A DNA stretch of 32,376 nt from Effusibacillus pohliae DSM 22757 (GCF_000376225.1 NZ_AQXL01000103.1:1-32376), one strand, 5' to 3'; positions 9,067 through 17,376 are shown, counted from the first letter of the stretch. Notes: a model not told the origin generated them from the sequence alone. Numbers and translations: made by a program.

Positions 9067-9771
9067 ATGCGAGTGGAGTTGCGACCCTACAAAGAGATCA
9101 TATTCGCGATGGTGCGAACGGGGATTCTCGGATACGGCGGCGGGCCGTCGGTGATTCCTTTGATTCGCTACGAGGCGGTTACCCGCTACCGGTGGCTGGC
9201 GGATGAAGAGTTCGGCGAGACATTGGCGCTGGCCAACGCATTGCCGGGTCCGATTGCCCCGAAGATGGCCGCGTATCTCGGCTACCGGTTGAAAGGAACG
9301 CTGGGGGCGACGATAGCGGTGCTGGCCCATATTTTGCCGACCAGCGCGGCGATGGTGGCGCTGCTTGGCGTCCTCTATGCGCTGAAGCATTCGCCGGTGG
9401 TGGCGGGCATGATCGCGGCGGTGCGGCCGGTGATTGCGGTGATGTTGGGGCAGATGGCCTACGAATTTGCCGACAAAGCCTGGAAGGGTTTGGGCAAGGC
9501 GATGGGAGTCGGCTTTGGCCTGATCGCTTTCCTGCTGCTCTCGATCCTCGATGTTCATCCGGGCATTGTGGTCGCGATTTTTCTCGCGTACGGGGCCGTC
9601 CACCTGAAAGTGATCGATCGTTTGCGGGGGCCGCAGGCAGAAAACGAACAGGGCGAAGGTGCCGCACCGGGAGCGGCAGCCGACTCGGGATCACGTCCAG
9701 CCAAGGGATCGCCTGCGGGGGCGGAATCTGCACCGGAGGAAGCGAAGACCGGGAAAGGAGGCGCCGGATGA
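9067..9771 (+). CDS. ywrB: Short-chain CHR (chromate-family) transporter, first subunit, YwrB-like
   Basis: About 234 residues. It is a single CHR domain (about residues 8-185) with the family features GILGYGGGPSVIPLI near the start, RYRWLADEEFGETLALANAL and PGPIAPKMAAYLGYRLKG. Several membrane segments follow. Short-chain CHR proteins work as pairs, here with the next gene, as shown for B. subtilis YwrB/YwrA in chromate efflux. The start is uncertain: GTG 9061, ATG 9067 and GTG 9073 are in frame, and the AAAGGTGGG at 9057-9065 best fits 9073. The last 45 or so residues form an unusual hydrophilic Gly/Ala/Glu-rich tail (from about RLRGPQAENEQGEG) that is not part of the CHR fold. The 3' end overlaps the next gene by 4 bases. 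Confidence 0.82.
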   Translation: MRVELRPYKEIIFAMVRTGILGYGGGPSVIPLIRYEAVTRYRWLADEEFGETLALANALPGPIAPKMAAYLGYRLKGTLGATIAVLAHILPTSAAMVALLGVLYALKHSPVVAGMIAAVRPVIAVMLGQMAYEFADKAWKGLGKAMGVGFGLIAFLLLSILDVHPGIVVAIFLAYGAVHLKVIDRLRGPQAENEQGEGAAPGAAADSGSRPAKGSPAGAESAPEEAKTGKGGAG

Positions 9772-10310
9772 TTTGGTGGGAGCTGTTTTGGGGATTTTTT
9801 GTCGCCAATGTGCTCGGATATGGCGGCGGACCTTCCTCGATTCCCCTGATGCAGGAAGAGATCGTCAACCATTACGGGTGGCTGACGAATGAACAGTTTG
9901 CCGACGTGCTGGCGGTGGGGAACGCGCTGCCAGGCCCGATCGCGACAAAAATCGCCGCGTTTGTCGGCTATCAACAGGCAGGCTGGATCGGCTTCACGAT
10001 CGCCACGCTGGCGACGGTCGCTCCGTCGGCGATCGCACTGGTCTGGCTGTTGCGGATTCTCAACCGGTACCGGCAATCGAACGTGGTGAAGGGAATGACC
10101 CTGCTGGTGCAACCGGTGATCGCGGTGCTGATGGCCGTTTTGACCTGGCAGATGGGGGAAGTCTCGATCCGCTCGATCGGACTTTGGCACTCGCTCGGCA
10201 TCGCCGCCGTGTCGCTGTGGGCGATGACGAAAGGCCGGATTCACCCGGCGTTGGTGATCGTGGCCGCCTTTGTGTACGGCGGCTTGGTGTTGTCACATTG
10301 GACAGTCTGA
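9768..10310 (+). CDS. ywrA: Short-chain CHR (chromate-family) transporter, second subunit, YwrA-like
   Basis: A protein of 180 residues, one CHR domain. It has the same landmarks as its partner: VLGYGGGPSSIPLMQEEIV, YGWLTNEQFADVLAVGNALP and PGPIATKIAAFVGYQQAG, followed by membrane segments to the end. The ATG overlaps the stop of the first subunit (ATGA), so the two are translationally coupled. The two halves clearly arose by duplication. Chromate export is the activity reported for the B. subtilis pair. The natural substrate here may be another oxyanion, such as sulfate, or something linked to glutathione metabolism. Confidence 0.85.
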   Translation: MIWWELFWGFFVANVLGYGGGPSSIPLMQEEIVNHYGWLTNEQFADVLAVGNALPGPIATKIAAFVGYQQAGWIGFTIATLATVAPSAIALVWLLRILNRYRQSNVVKGMTLLVQPVIAVLMAVLTWQMGEVSIRSIGLWHSLGIAAVSLWAMTKGRIHPALVIVAAFVYGGLVLSHWTV

Positions 10311-10325
10311 AAGGAGATTTTCCCG

Positions 10326-11933
10326 ATGAACTACGATTCACTCTCTCATCCGTACCCGTCGCGCCGCATGCCCGTCTACGCGAAAAATGGGATGGTCGCC
10401 ACTTCGCAGCCGCTTGCCGCGCAAGCCGGCCTGCAGATTTTGCGGCAGGGCGGCAACGCGATCGATGCGGCGATTGCCACGGCAGCCGCGCTCACTGTAG
10501 TCGAGCCGACATCGAACGGAATCGGTGGGGATGCGTTCGCGCTCGTATGGACGCAAGGCAAACTGCACGGACTGAATTCGAGCGGGCCGGCGCCGCAAAG
10601 CATTTCGATTGACGCGCTGCAAAAAGCAGGTGTCAGCGAAATCCCGAAATACGGCTGGATTCCGGTCACAGTCCCAGGGGCCCCGGCGGCCTGGGCGGAA
10701 CTGTCCGCAAAATTCGGCAGGCTGCCGCTGACGGAAGTGCTGCGGCCGGCAATTGAATATGCGGAACACGGTTACCCGTTGACGCCGGTGCTGGGGTATT
10801 TCTGGAAACGTGCCTTTGAGGTGTATTCGGAAACTCTGAAAGGAGAAGAGTTCAAAGCCTGGTTTGATACGTTCGCGCCACAAGGCAGAGCACCCCGGAT
10901 CGGCGAGGTCTGGCGTTCTCCCGATCACGCGCGGACGCTGCAATTGATAGCCGAAACGAAGGCGGAGGCGTTTTACCGCGGGGAGTTGGCCGAGCGGATC
11001 GATCATTTTTCCAGACAATCTGGAGGTTATCTGAGAAAAGAAGACCTCGCGGCGTTCCAACCGGAATGGGTGGATCCGATTTGCGTCAACTACCGCGGCT
11101 ATGACGTATGGGAGATTCCACCGAACGGCCACGGTCTGGTGGCGCTGATGGCGTTGAATATTTTGAAGGGTTTCGAATTCTCCGCACGGGATACGGTCGA
11201 CACGTATCACAAACAAATCGAAGCGATCAAATTGGCGTTTGCCGACGGAAAAAAATACATTGCCGATCCGCGCAGCATGTCGGCTCGGGTGGAAGACTTA
11301 CTCTCGGATGCATACGCAGCGGAACGCCGCCGGCTGATTGGAAGGACGGCGCTGCAGCCGGAGCCGGGCCAGCCACCGCGGGGCGGCACTGTCTACTTGT
11401 GCACGGCGGACGGGGAAGGCAACATGGTGTCGTACATTCAAAGCAACTACATGGGCTTTGGATCGGGACTGGTCGTCCCTGGCACGGGAATTGCGCTGCA
11501 CAACCGGGGGCACAACTTCACGTTGGATCCCGCACACGATAACCGTCTGGAACCCGGGAAAAAACCGTATCATACAATCATCCCCGGTTTTCTGACGAAA
11601 GACGGCCAGCCCGTCGGGCCGTTTGGCGTGATGGGAGGCTTTATGCAGCCGCAGGGGCACGTTCAGGTGGTGATGAATACGGTCGATTTCCATCTGAATC
11701 CGCAGGCGGCGCTGGATGCGCCGAGGTGGCAGTGGATGCAGGGCAAAACGGTGGAAATCGAACATTCCGCCCCGGCCCACGTTGCGGAAGCGCTCGCCCG
11801 GATGGGACACGATGTGAAGTGGGCCGTCGGCTCCGGCGGGTTCGGCCGCGGACAGATCATCTGGCGGCAAGCGAACGGGGTCCTCGTCGGCGGTACGGAA
11901 CCCCGTACGGACGGACAAGTGGCTGCCTGGTAG
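10326..11933 (+). CDS. ywrD: Gamma-glutamyltransferase family protein, YwrD-like
   Basis: A protein of 535 residues of the N-terminal nucleophile hydrolase GGT family. The catalytic threonine that becomes the new N-terminus after self-cleavage is Thr355 in RGGTVYLCTADGEGNMVS. The large subunit carries GGNAIDAAIATAAALTVVEP and GIGGDAFALVW, and the small subunit FGVMGGFMQPQGHVQV. There is no signal peptide, so it acts in the cytoplasm, unlike secreted B. subtilis Ggt; YwrD is also reported without one. It could release glutamate from gamma-glutamyl peptides imported by the upstream transporter. AAAGGAGA precedes the ATG. It is the last gene of the unit; terminator at 11990-12030. Confidence 0.9.
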   Translation: MNYDSLSHPYPSRRMPVYAKNGMVATSQPLAAQAGLQILRQGGNAIDAAIATAAALTVVEPTSNGIGGDAFALVWTQGKLHGLNSSGPAPQSISIDALQKAGVSEIPKYGWIPVTVPGAPAAWAELSAKFGRLPLTEVLRPAIEYAEHGYPLTPVLGYFWKRAFEVYSETLKGEEFKAWFDTFAPQGRAPRIGEVWRSPDHARTLQLIAETKAEAFYRGELAERIDHFSRQSGGYLRKEDLAAFQPEWVDPICVNYRGYDVWEIPPNGHGLVALMALNILKGFEFSARDTVDTYHKQIEAIKLAFADGKKYIADPRSMSARVEDLLSDAYAAERRRLIGRTALQPEPGQPPRGGTVYLCTADGEGNMVSYIQSNYMGFGSGLVVPGTGIALHNRGHNFTLDPAHDNRLEPGKKPYHTIIPGFLTKDGQPVGPFGVMGGFMQPQGHVQVVMNTVDFHLNPQAALDAPRWQWMQGKTVEIEHSAPAHVAEALARMGHDVKWAVGSGGFGRGQIIWRQANGVLVGGTEPRTDGQVAAW

Positions 11934-11989
11934 AAAGTTGGCGCCGTTAGGCTGGTGTTGTACCGCCTGGTAACGGTGCTGTGCTGTTT

Positions 11990-12030
11990 GGCTGGTGCTG
12001 TGTCCCTTGTCAGGCGCAGCCGCTTTTTTT
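11990..12030 (+). terminator. Terminator of the dpp-ywr unit
   Basis: GGCTG (11990-11994) pairs with CAGCC (12017-12021), with an inner CTG/CAG pairing, followed by seven Ts (12024-12030). A second stem, GCGCCGTTA (11941-11949) with TAACGGTGC (11971-11979), lies upstream without a T-run. The T-run overlaps the stop of the convergent gene at 12029. Confidence 0.6.
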
Positions 12031-12496
12031 ACACCCAATCGTCTCCGACACCGTCAAATCCGCCAGCGTCGTAACCGTTGCTGCCGTAATCATCAGCATA
12101 CCCGCTGTCATCGAAAGCGCCGCCATCGGCCGCATCAAGATCGTGGGCGCCCACACCCTCGTTCACCCGCTGCATCAGATCGTCAATCTCGTGCTGCTGG
12201 ATGATATTTTGCTCCTGCAGTTCGCGAATCGCCTGTTCGTCATCGAGCGAGCGGAAGTAATCGAACTGTTCGGCGCTGATTCGTCCCTGTTCGAGCAGAT
12301 AGGTGAGCAAAGCACCTGCTGCAAGACCGCCGGCAAACATCCCCATGCCATTGAACACTCCCGCCGGCGGGGTGTAACCAGGGCCGTAGTGCGGACCGGG
12401 CCCGTACGGCGGCTGCGGATACCGATTGCGGGTCAGCGGCCGGATAATCAGTGCGTATACCAAAAGGATGAGCAGAACGACCCAGAACAGAGTCAT
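12029..12496 (-). CDS. Small single-pass membrane protein of unknown function
   Basis: A protein of 155 residues. The N-terminus is one membrane segment (MTLFWVVLLILLVYALIIR), followed by a Pro/Tyr/Gly linker and a Gly/Ala segment (GMGMFAGGLAAGALLTYLLE) that could be a second, weaker membrane-associated helix. A charged helical stretch with LDDEQAIRELQEQNIIQQHE and an acidic Gly/Asp/Tyr-rich end ending DDWV follow. ATG 12494-12496 is preceded by AAAAAGGAGG at good distance, so the gene is well supported. I do not recognise the family. The layout (anchor, glycine segment, acidic disordered tail) is seen in many uncharacterised Bacillales envelope proteins. Confidence 0.7.
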   Translation of the reverse strand: MTLFWVVLLILLVYALIIRPLTRNRYPQPPYGPGPHYGPGYTPPAGVFNGMGMFAGGLAAGALLTYLLEQGRISAEQFDYFRSLDDEQAIRELQEQNIIQQHEIDDLMQRVNEGVGAHDLDAADGGAFDDSGYADDYGSNGYDAGGFDGVGDDWV

Positions 12497-12653
12497 CGGG
12501 CAATCCTCCTTTTTCCGTATCTTCCGTATCTATTATATAGTAAAATTATAAAGGGAGACCCGCCGGAAAAAAACGCCTTTTCGTATAGCCTGTCCCAAAC
12601 AGACGAATTCTTAGATCGTATTTTGAGAATCGGAACGGTAAGGGGGAGTTCGC

Positions 12654-13169
12654 TTGCAAAAATTTGTTCCCAGCGCGAATGTGGAGGAAGCCGCTTATCA
12701 GGCGCTTCAGCAAAGAGGAGTGACGATTGAGGAGATAGCCAAACTGACCTATTTCCTGCAATCGAAGTATATACCGGATCTGACGATGGAAGCGTGCATC
12801 GACAGCGTGCACCATGTCCTGCAAAAGCGGGAAGTGCAGAATGCGGTGCTGACCGGGATTGAACTGGATCTGTTGGCGGAAAAAGGGCTGCTGTCTTCCC
12901 CGCTGCAGGAAACGATTCAGACGGATGAGAGCTTGTACGGGGTGGACGAGGTGCTGGCCCTTTCGATCTTAAACCTGTACGGCAGCATCAGCTTCACCAA
13001 TTACGGATACATTGACAAACTGAAGCATGGAATCCTCGAGCAACTGAACGACAAGTCGACCGGGAGAGTCAACACGTTCCTCGACGATTTGGTGGGAGCG
13101 ATCGCCGCCGCCGCTTCCAGCCGGCTTGCCCATCGCCACCGGGCGGAAGCGGAACAAAAGATGGAATGA
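12654..13169 (+). CDS. Phosphatidylglycerophosphatase A family protein, YutG-like
   Basis: A protein of 171 residues. It has the PgpA/YutG pattern: GVTIEEIAKLTYFLQSKYIP near residue 24, KREVQNAVLTGIELDLLAEKGLL near residue 60, GVDEVLALSILNLYGSISFTNYGYIDK in the middle and TFLDDLVGAIAAAASSRLAH near the end. The enzyme removes the phosphate of phosphatidylglycerophosphate in membrane lipid synthesis; the B. subtilis homologue is also annotated as PgpA-like. The start is TTG 12654, supported by AAGGGGGAG 5 bases upstream; no ATG fits. There is no terminator directly after it; the first downstream is at 13454. Confidence 0.85.
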   Translation: MQKFVPSANVEEAAYQALQQRGVTIEEIAKLTYFLQSKYIPDLTMEACIDSVHHVLQKREVQNAVLTGIELDLLAEKGLLSSPLQETIQTDESLYGVDEVLALSILNLYGSISFTNYGYIDKLKHGILEQLNDKSTGRVNTFLDDLVGAIAAAASSRLAHRHRAEAEQKME

Positions 13170-13261
13170 CAGAGCGTGGTTTGGTCCGTTTCCGGACGGT
13201 CTACCCGGGGGATTTCGTCCGGCATGTCGATTTGCGGGATTTTTGCGACCTGTCTGTTCAT
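13001..13261 (-). CDS. Possible small protein antisense to the end of the PgpA gene
   Basis: An open frame of 86 codons starting at ATG 13259-13261 directly after a near-perfect GGAAGGAGG ribosome binding site with 6-base spacing. The first 35 residues (beginning MNRQVAKIPQIDMPDEIPRV) look protein-like, while the rest is antisense to the PgpA gene and looks like a shadow. Either a short peptide is translated here or the ribosome binding site is left over from a lost gene. No family recognised. Low confidence. Confidence 0.25.
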   Translation of the reverse strand: MNRQVAKIPQIDMPDEIPRVDRPETDQTTLCHSIFCSASARWRWASRLEAAAAIAPTKSSRNVLTLPVDLSFSCSRIPCFSLSMYP

Positions 13262-13344
13262 GTTGAGCCTCCTTCCAATGGACTACAACGTTAGAGTTCC
13301 CAAACTGACCCTGGATATAGCAAAACCGGCCAGGCGGCCCCAAC

Positions 13345-13440
13345 GTGGCGACAAGGGAAGCAGAGCCGCAGCAAAAACTGGACCAAACCTATCAGCAGTT
13401 CAGCAACTACGCCTCCCAGTTTCCCTACCAGGTGCATTAA
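13345..13440 (+). CDS. Possible 31-residue peptide gene, perhaps a frameshifted remnant
   Basis: GTG 13345 opens a frame ending TAA 13438-13440, 14 bases before a strong terminator, which suggests that a transcript ends here. The peptide has a Gln/Tyr-rich end (QQKLDQTYQQFSNYAS then QFPYQVH) with composition like small spore or coat proteins. No good ribosome binding site precedes the GTG. The frame upstream, starting ATG 13279 (MDYNVRVPKLTLDIAKP), could be the first half if one base has been lost or gained near 13320-13340. Unrecognised; the reading is tentative. Confidence 0.25.
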   Translation: MATREAEPQQKLDQTYQQFSNYASQFPYQVH

Positions 13441-13453
13441 AATCAGCCAGACA

Positions 13454-13485
13454 ACGCCCGTTCCACTGGGAGCGGGTGTTTTTTT
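13454..13485 (+). terminator. Rho-independent terminator upstream of the FIST/GGDEF/EAL gene
   Basis: ACGCCCGTTCC (13454-13464) pairs, with G-U pairs, with GGGAGCGGGTGT (13468-13479) around a 3-base loop, followed by seven Ts (13479-13485). It ends transcription from the PgpA side. Confidence 0.8.
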
Positions 13486-13493
13486 ATCAAAAC

Positions 13494-13522
13494 TTGTCGA
13501 ATATTTCAAGGATATGGATAAT
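13494..13522 (+). promoter_or_regulatory. Promoter of the FIST/GGDEF/EAL gene
   Basis: The -35 is TTGTCG (13494-13499) and the -10 is GATAAT (13517-13522), with a 17-base spacer. It lies directly between a terminator and the GTG start at 13557, so the signalling gene begins a new unit. Confidence 0.6.
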
Positions 13523-13556
13523 AGAGGCAGGTGCTACTTACACAAGGGGGTCAACT

Positions 13557-16484
13557 GTGAAAACGTGGAACGTGGTTTATGACCAATCGTTTCGTCTGCC
13601 GGAATACCTTGCCGAACACGGTATTCATCCTCGCCTTTCCCTGCTGGTTCAGATTTTTGCGGGTAATCACCGGCAACAGAGAATCGTTTCGTTACGGGAC
13701 CAACTGCGCCGTTTGCTGCCATCGGCGGTGATTATCGGTGCCACAAGCGACGGCGAGATTGCGGGTGGGAAGGTGACGACGGGGCAGACCGTGATTTCCT
13801 TCACCGAATTTGCAAAAACGACCGTCACGTCGGCGGCAGTTCCGATCGCTGCGGCGGCCGACAGTTTTGCGGCAGGGCGGGAGATCGCACAGCGGCTGGT
13901 TGGGAGGAACACGAAAGCGATCATTTTATTTGCGGATGGGAGCGCCGTCAACGGCGAAGATTTGCTGAGAGGCGTCGAATCGGTCGCGCCGCATGTAGTG
14001 GTGGCAGGCGGGTTGACAGTCGGCTGCATGACGGGAACGCCCGATTTGCTGTTCACCGAGCAGGCGGTCCTCAGCCGCGGAGTGGTCGGGGTTGCGCTGG
14101 CAGGCGACGACCTGTATGTCAAGCCCTATTGCCATTTTGCGTGGTCGCCGATCGGACGGACCATGACTGTCACCAAAGCCAGTGTCAATCGGGTATATGA
14201 GATCGACCACCAGCCGGCTGTTGAAATCTATCGAAAATACCTGGGAACTGCGGTCGCCGATCGGTTGGCGTCACTTGGCAGCATGTTTCCCCTCGTGCTC
14301 CACAAGCACGGACGACTGGTTGCACGGGCCTGTATCGAGTCACACGCGGACGGCTCCCTGTCCTTCGCGGGAAATTTGCAAACGGGCGAACAGGTGCAGT
14401 TCGCCTACGCGGACACGCAGTTGGCGTTCGAGTCTTTGGAACGGGCAACGAACGATTTGCAAGCGGTACCTGCGAAATCGATTTTTATTTACGCTTGCGC
14501 CGCCAGGCGAAGATGGATGCCCGATCTGGTAGAGGCGGAGATCGCCTCGCTTGAGCGGATGGCCGATACCTCCGGATGCTTCCTGTGCGGCGAGTTTTAT
14601 CATGCCTCGCCGACCAACCAGTTGTTGAACCAGACAATCACCGGCCTGATCCTTGCGGAGAGCGACGACGTCCGTCGGACGGCCGCCGCACCGGTTGCCG
14701 CGATACAGGAAGTGAACGGCACGTGGCACCTGTTGCGGGCCGTTTCCCATCTGGTCAATGTCACATCGGAAGAGCTGCAGCGAAGCAATCAGGCGCTCCA
14801 AGAGAGCGAGGAACACTACCGGCGGCTGATCGAATCCTGTCCGATTGGAATCGCCGTTTACCACGATGACAAAATTGTTCTGGCGAACAAAGCGGGCGGC
14901 AGGATTGTGGGGGCGGGGAAGCCGAGCGATGTGATCGGCCGGTCGATTTTCGATTTTATTCATCCGGACGACCGGGAGGCGGTCAGGCAAACGATCGTTC
15001 GCAGAATCCGGCACGGGGTGGATGAGGAAATCCAGGTCAGGCGGCTGGTTCGCCTGGACGGGCAGGTGATTGACGTTGAGACGGTGACGATTCCGTTTCA
15101 ATTGGGCGGGAAACCGGCGGCCCAAATTTTTCTCCAGGATATTACCGAACGCAAACGGTATGAGGAACAAATCAGGCACCAGGCGTACCATGACACGCTG
15201 ACCGGGTTACCGAACCGGGCGCTGTTCAGCAAATACCTGGAGGAAACGCTCGCGAAGGCAAACCGGGACGGCCGATTGGTCGCTCTGATGTTTCTTGATT
15301 TGGATCGTTTTAAAACGATCAACGACACATTGGGGCATACGGTCGGTGACAAACTGTTGTGCGCCGTTGCCGAACGGTTGCAGCATTGCGTCGGCGAGCC
15401 GAATTTTGTCGCCCGCCTGGCCGGGGACGAGTTTACCGTTCTGCTGCCGGGGATCAATCGGGCGGAGGAGGCGGTTGCCGTCGCCCGCAATGTATTGGAT
15501 GCGCTGAATCAACCGTTTCGCATTCAGGAATCGGAACTGTTTGTGACTGCCAGCATCGGGATCAGCGTCTATCCGTCTGATGGAACGACCGGCGAATTGT
15601 TGATCAAACATGCAGATGCAGCCATGTACCGGGCAAAGGAACAGGGAAGCAATCACTACCAGATTTTTACTCCTGGCATGAAGGAACAGGCATTTCGCCG
15701 TCTCCAACTGGAAAACGCGATTCGCAAGGCACTCGAGCGAGGAGAATTTTACCTGCTCTATCAACCGCTGGTGGATGCGGAAAGCGGGCGGATTGTCGCC
15801 ACCGAGGCATTGCTGCGGTGGGAGAATCCACAACTGGGTGTTGTCTCCCCGGCGGAATTCATTCCAATCGCGGAAGACACCGGTTTGATTATGCCGATCG
15901 GGGATTGGGTGCTGCGTACCGCTTGTATGCAGAACCGGTTGTGGCAGGATGCCGGGTATCCGCCGATTCGAATATTGGTCAACCTGTCCGCACGTCAATG
16001 TCTGCAGCTCAATCTTGTGGAAAACATCCAGCAGGTGTTGGCAGAAACCGGGCTCGATGCGAGATGGCTGGAACTGGAGATGACGGAGAGCATCATGCAG
16101 AATTCAACCGATACGATCGTCACTTTGCAACGGTTGCGCCAGCTGGGAATCCGGATTTCAATTGATGATTTCGGCACCGGGTACTCCTCGTTAAGCTATC
16201 TCAAGCGGCTGCCGATCGACGGACTGAAGATCGACCGCACGTTCATGCAGGATATTGCCGACGACCGGAAAAATGCAGCGATTGTACGGGCGATCATCCA
16301 GATGGCCCACTGTCTGAACCTGCGGGTGACGGCGGAAGGGGTGGAAACGCGGGAACAGGCCGACTATCTGCGGCAGGTGCAGTGCGACCAGATGCAGGGA
16401 TTTTTGTTCAGCCGGCCGCTTACGGCGGATGCGATGGAACGGTTATGGATCGCGCGCACGGAAAAGGATTCGGCAGCCCCATAG
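13557..16484 (+). CDS. FIST-PAS-GGDEF-EAL cyclic-di-GMP signalling protein
   Basis: A protein of 975 residues. FIST N and C sensor domains (about 25-375) are recognised from the pattern around RRLLPSAVIIGATSDGEIAG; FIST domains are thought to bind small ligands such as amino acids. Then come a short coiled linker, a PAS domain (about 417-530, ending LQDITERKRYEEQ), a GGDEF domain (about 540-705) and an EAL domain (about 712-965). The cyclase motif is AGDEF (622-626) instead of GGDEF, and the usual RxxD inhibitory site before it is missing. The EAL domain keeps its key residues: EALLRW (750), NLSARQ, ELEMTES, DDFGTGYSS, VTAEGVET and QGFLFSRPL. It probably degrades c-di-GMP; cyclase activity is uncertain. 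No membrane segment. GTG 13557 is chosen because AAGGGGG lies 6 bases before it. Confidence 0.9.
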   Translation: MKTWNVVYDQSFRLPEYLAEHGIHPRLSLLVQIFAGNHRQQRIVSLRDQLRRLLPSAVIIGATSDGEIAGGKVTTGQTVISFTEFAKTTVTSAAVPIAAAADSFAAGREIAQRLVGRNTKAIILFADGSAVNGEDLLRGVESVAPHVVVAGGLTVGCMTGTPDLLFTEQAVLSRGVVGVALAGDDLYVKPYCHFAWSPIGRTMTVTKASVNRVYEIDHQPAVEIYRKYLGTAVADRLASLGSMFPLVLHKHGRLVARACIESHADGSLSFAGNLQTGEQVQFAYADTQLAFESLERATNDLQAVPAKSIFIYACAARRRWMPDLVEAEIASLERMADTSGCFLCGEFYHASPTNQLLNQTITGLILAESDDVRRTAAAPVAAIQEVNGTWHLLRAVSHLVNVTSEELQRSNQALQESEEHYRRLIESCPIGIAVYHDDKIVLANKAGGRIVGAGKPSDVIGRSIFDFIHPDDREAVRQTIVRRIRHGVDEEIQVRRLVRLDGQVIDVETVTIPFQLGGKPAAQIFLQDITERKRYEEQIRHQAYHDTLTGLPNRALFSKYLEETLAKANRDGRLVALMFLDLDRFKTINDTLGHTVGDKLLCAVAERLQHCVGEPNFVARLAGDEFTVLLPGINRAEEAVAVARNVLDALNQPFRIQESELFVTASIGISVYPSDGTTGELLIKHADAAMYRAKEQGSNHYQIFTPGMKEQAFRRLQLENAIRKALERGEFYLLYQPLVDAESGRIVATEALLRWENPQLGVVSPAEFIPIAEDTGLIMPIGDWVLRTACMQNRLWQDAGYPPIRILVNLSARQCLQLNLVENIQQVLAETGLDARWLELEMTESIMQNSTDTIVTLQRLRQLGIRISIDDFGTGYSSLSYLKRLPIDGLKIDRTFMQDIADDRKNAAIVRAIIQMAHCLNLRVTAEGVETREQADYLRQVQCDQMQGFLFSRPLTADAMERLWIARTEKDSAAP

Positions 16485-16530
16485 CGAAATAGTTCCCATG
16501 ACGATTTTTGGGAGGCGGGGAGTGGAGCGA

Positions 16531-17376
16531 ATGGAACGATCGATCGTCAGTCAGGAATGGGTGAAGCAGCAACTGGAAAATCGGCAGGTGCGAATCGTCG
16601 ACTGCCGGTTTGTTCTCGGACAGCCGGCGGCCGGACGGCAGGCCTATCTGACGGAACATATTCCGGGTGCCTTGTATGTCGACCTGGAACAGGATCTGTC
16701 CGGCCGGAAGCAGCGGCACGGCGGCCGCCATCCGCTGCCGGAAGTGGCCCGTTTGGCCGCCAAATTGGGCGGTTTGGGGATTGACCACAGCGTGCAGGTG
16801 GTAGCGTACGATGACCAGGGCGGTGCGATGGCATCCCGGTTCTGGTGGTTGATGCGCTATCTGGGACATACCCGTGCATATGTGATGGACGGCGGATTTT
16901 TGCAGTGGAAAGCGAAAGGCTATCCGGTGACGGAAGAACTGCCGAGCGTGCAACCGGCCACGTTTATCCCCCAAGTGCAGAAACACATGCTGGTGAGTAT
17001 GCAGGAAGTAAAAGACAGGATCGGCAAGCCGGGAACGGTGATCATCGACTCGCGGGAAGCGAAACGGTACAAAGGCGTCGAGGAACCGATCGATCCGGTG
17101 GCCGGCCACATTCCGGGCGCCCTCCATTACTTCTGGAAAGACGGGTTGAATGAACAGGGAACGTGGAAGTCGGGCGAGGAGCAGCGGCGGCGGTTTGCCA
17201 AAATCGATCCGGCCGATGAGGTGATCGTCTACTGCGGATCCGGGGTGACCGCTTGCCCGAACATCCTGGCGTTGAAAGAAGCGGGGTATCAAAACGTGAA
17301 GCTGTACGCGGGCAGTTGGAGCGACTGGATCAGCTACCCGGACAATCCGGTCGAAAGGGACAAGGATGCGCGATAA
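16531..17376 (+). CDS. Sulfurtransferase with two rhodanese domains
   Basis: A protein of 281 residues. The N-terminal rhodanese domain (about 5-130) is the inactive partner, with the CRFVLGQPAAGRQAYLTEHI pattern. The C-terminal domain (about 155-275) carries the active-site cysteine Cys235 in the loop CGSGVTAC. This loop sequence is typical of 3-mercaptopyruvate or thiosulfate sulfurtransferases. It transfers sulfane sulfur from thiosulfate or mercaptopyruvate to a thiol or cyanide in the cytoplasm. The start is ATG 16531; an in-frame GTG at 16522 with GGGAGG 6 bases upstream is an alternative. The 3' end overlaps the next gene by 11 bases. Confidence 0.9.
   Translation: MERSIVSQEWVKQQLENRQVRIVDCRFVLGQPAAGRQAYLTEHIPGALYVDLEQDLSGRKQRHGGRHPLPEVARLAAKLGGLGIDHSVQVVAYDDQGGAMASRFWWLMRYLGHTRAYVMDGGFLQWKAKGYPVTEELPSVQPATFIPQVQKHMLVSMQEVKDRIGKPGTVIIDSREAKRYKGVEEPIDPVAGHIPGALHYFWKDGLNEQGTWKSGEEQRRRFAKIDPADEVIVYCGSGVTACPNILALKEAGYQNVKLYAGSWSDWISYPDNPVERDKDAR

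Noticed and set aside
13176-13556. N-terminal extension of the FIST protein by 127 residues
   Set aside because: It crosses a strong terminator and the promoter; GTG 13557 has a proper ribosome binding site.
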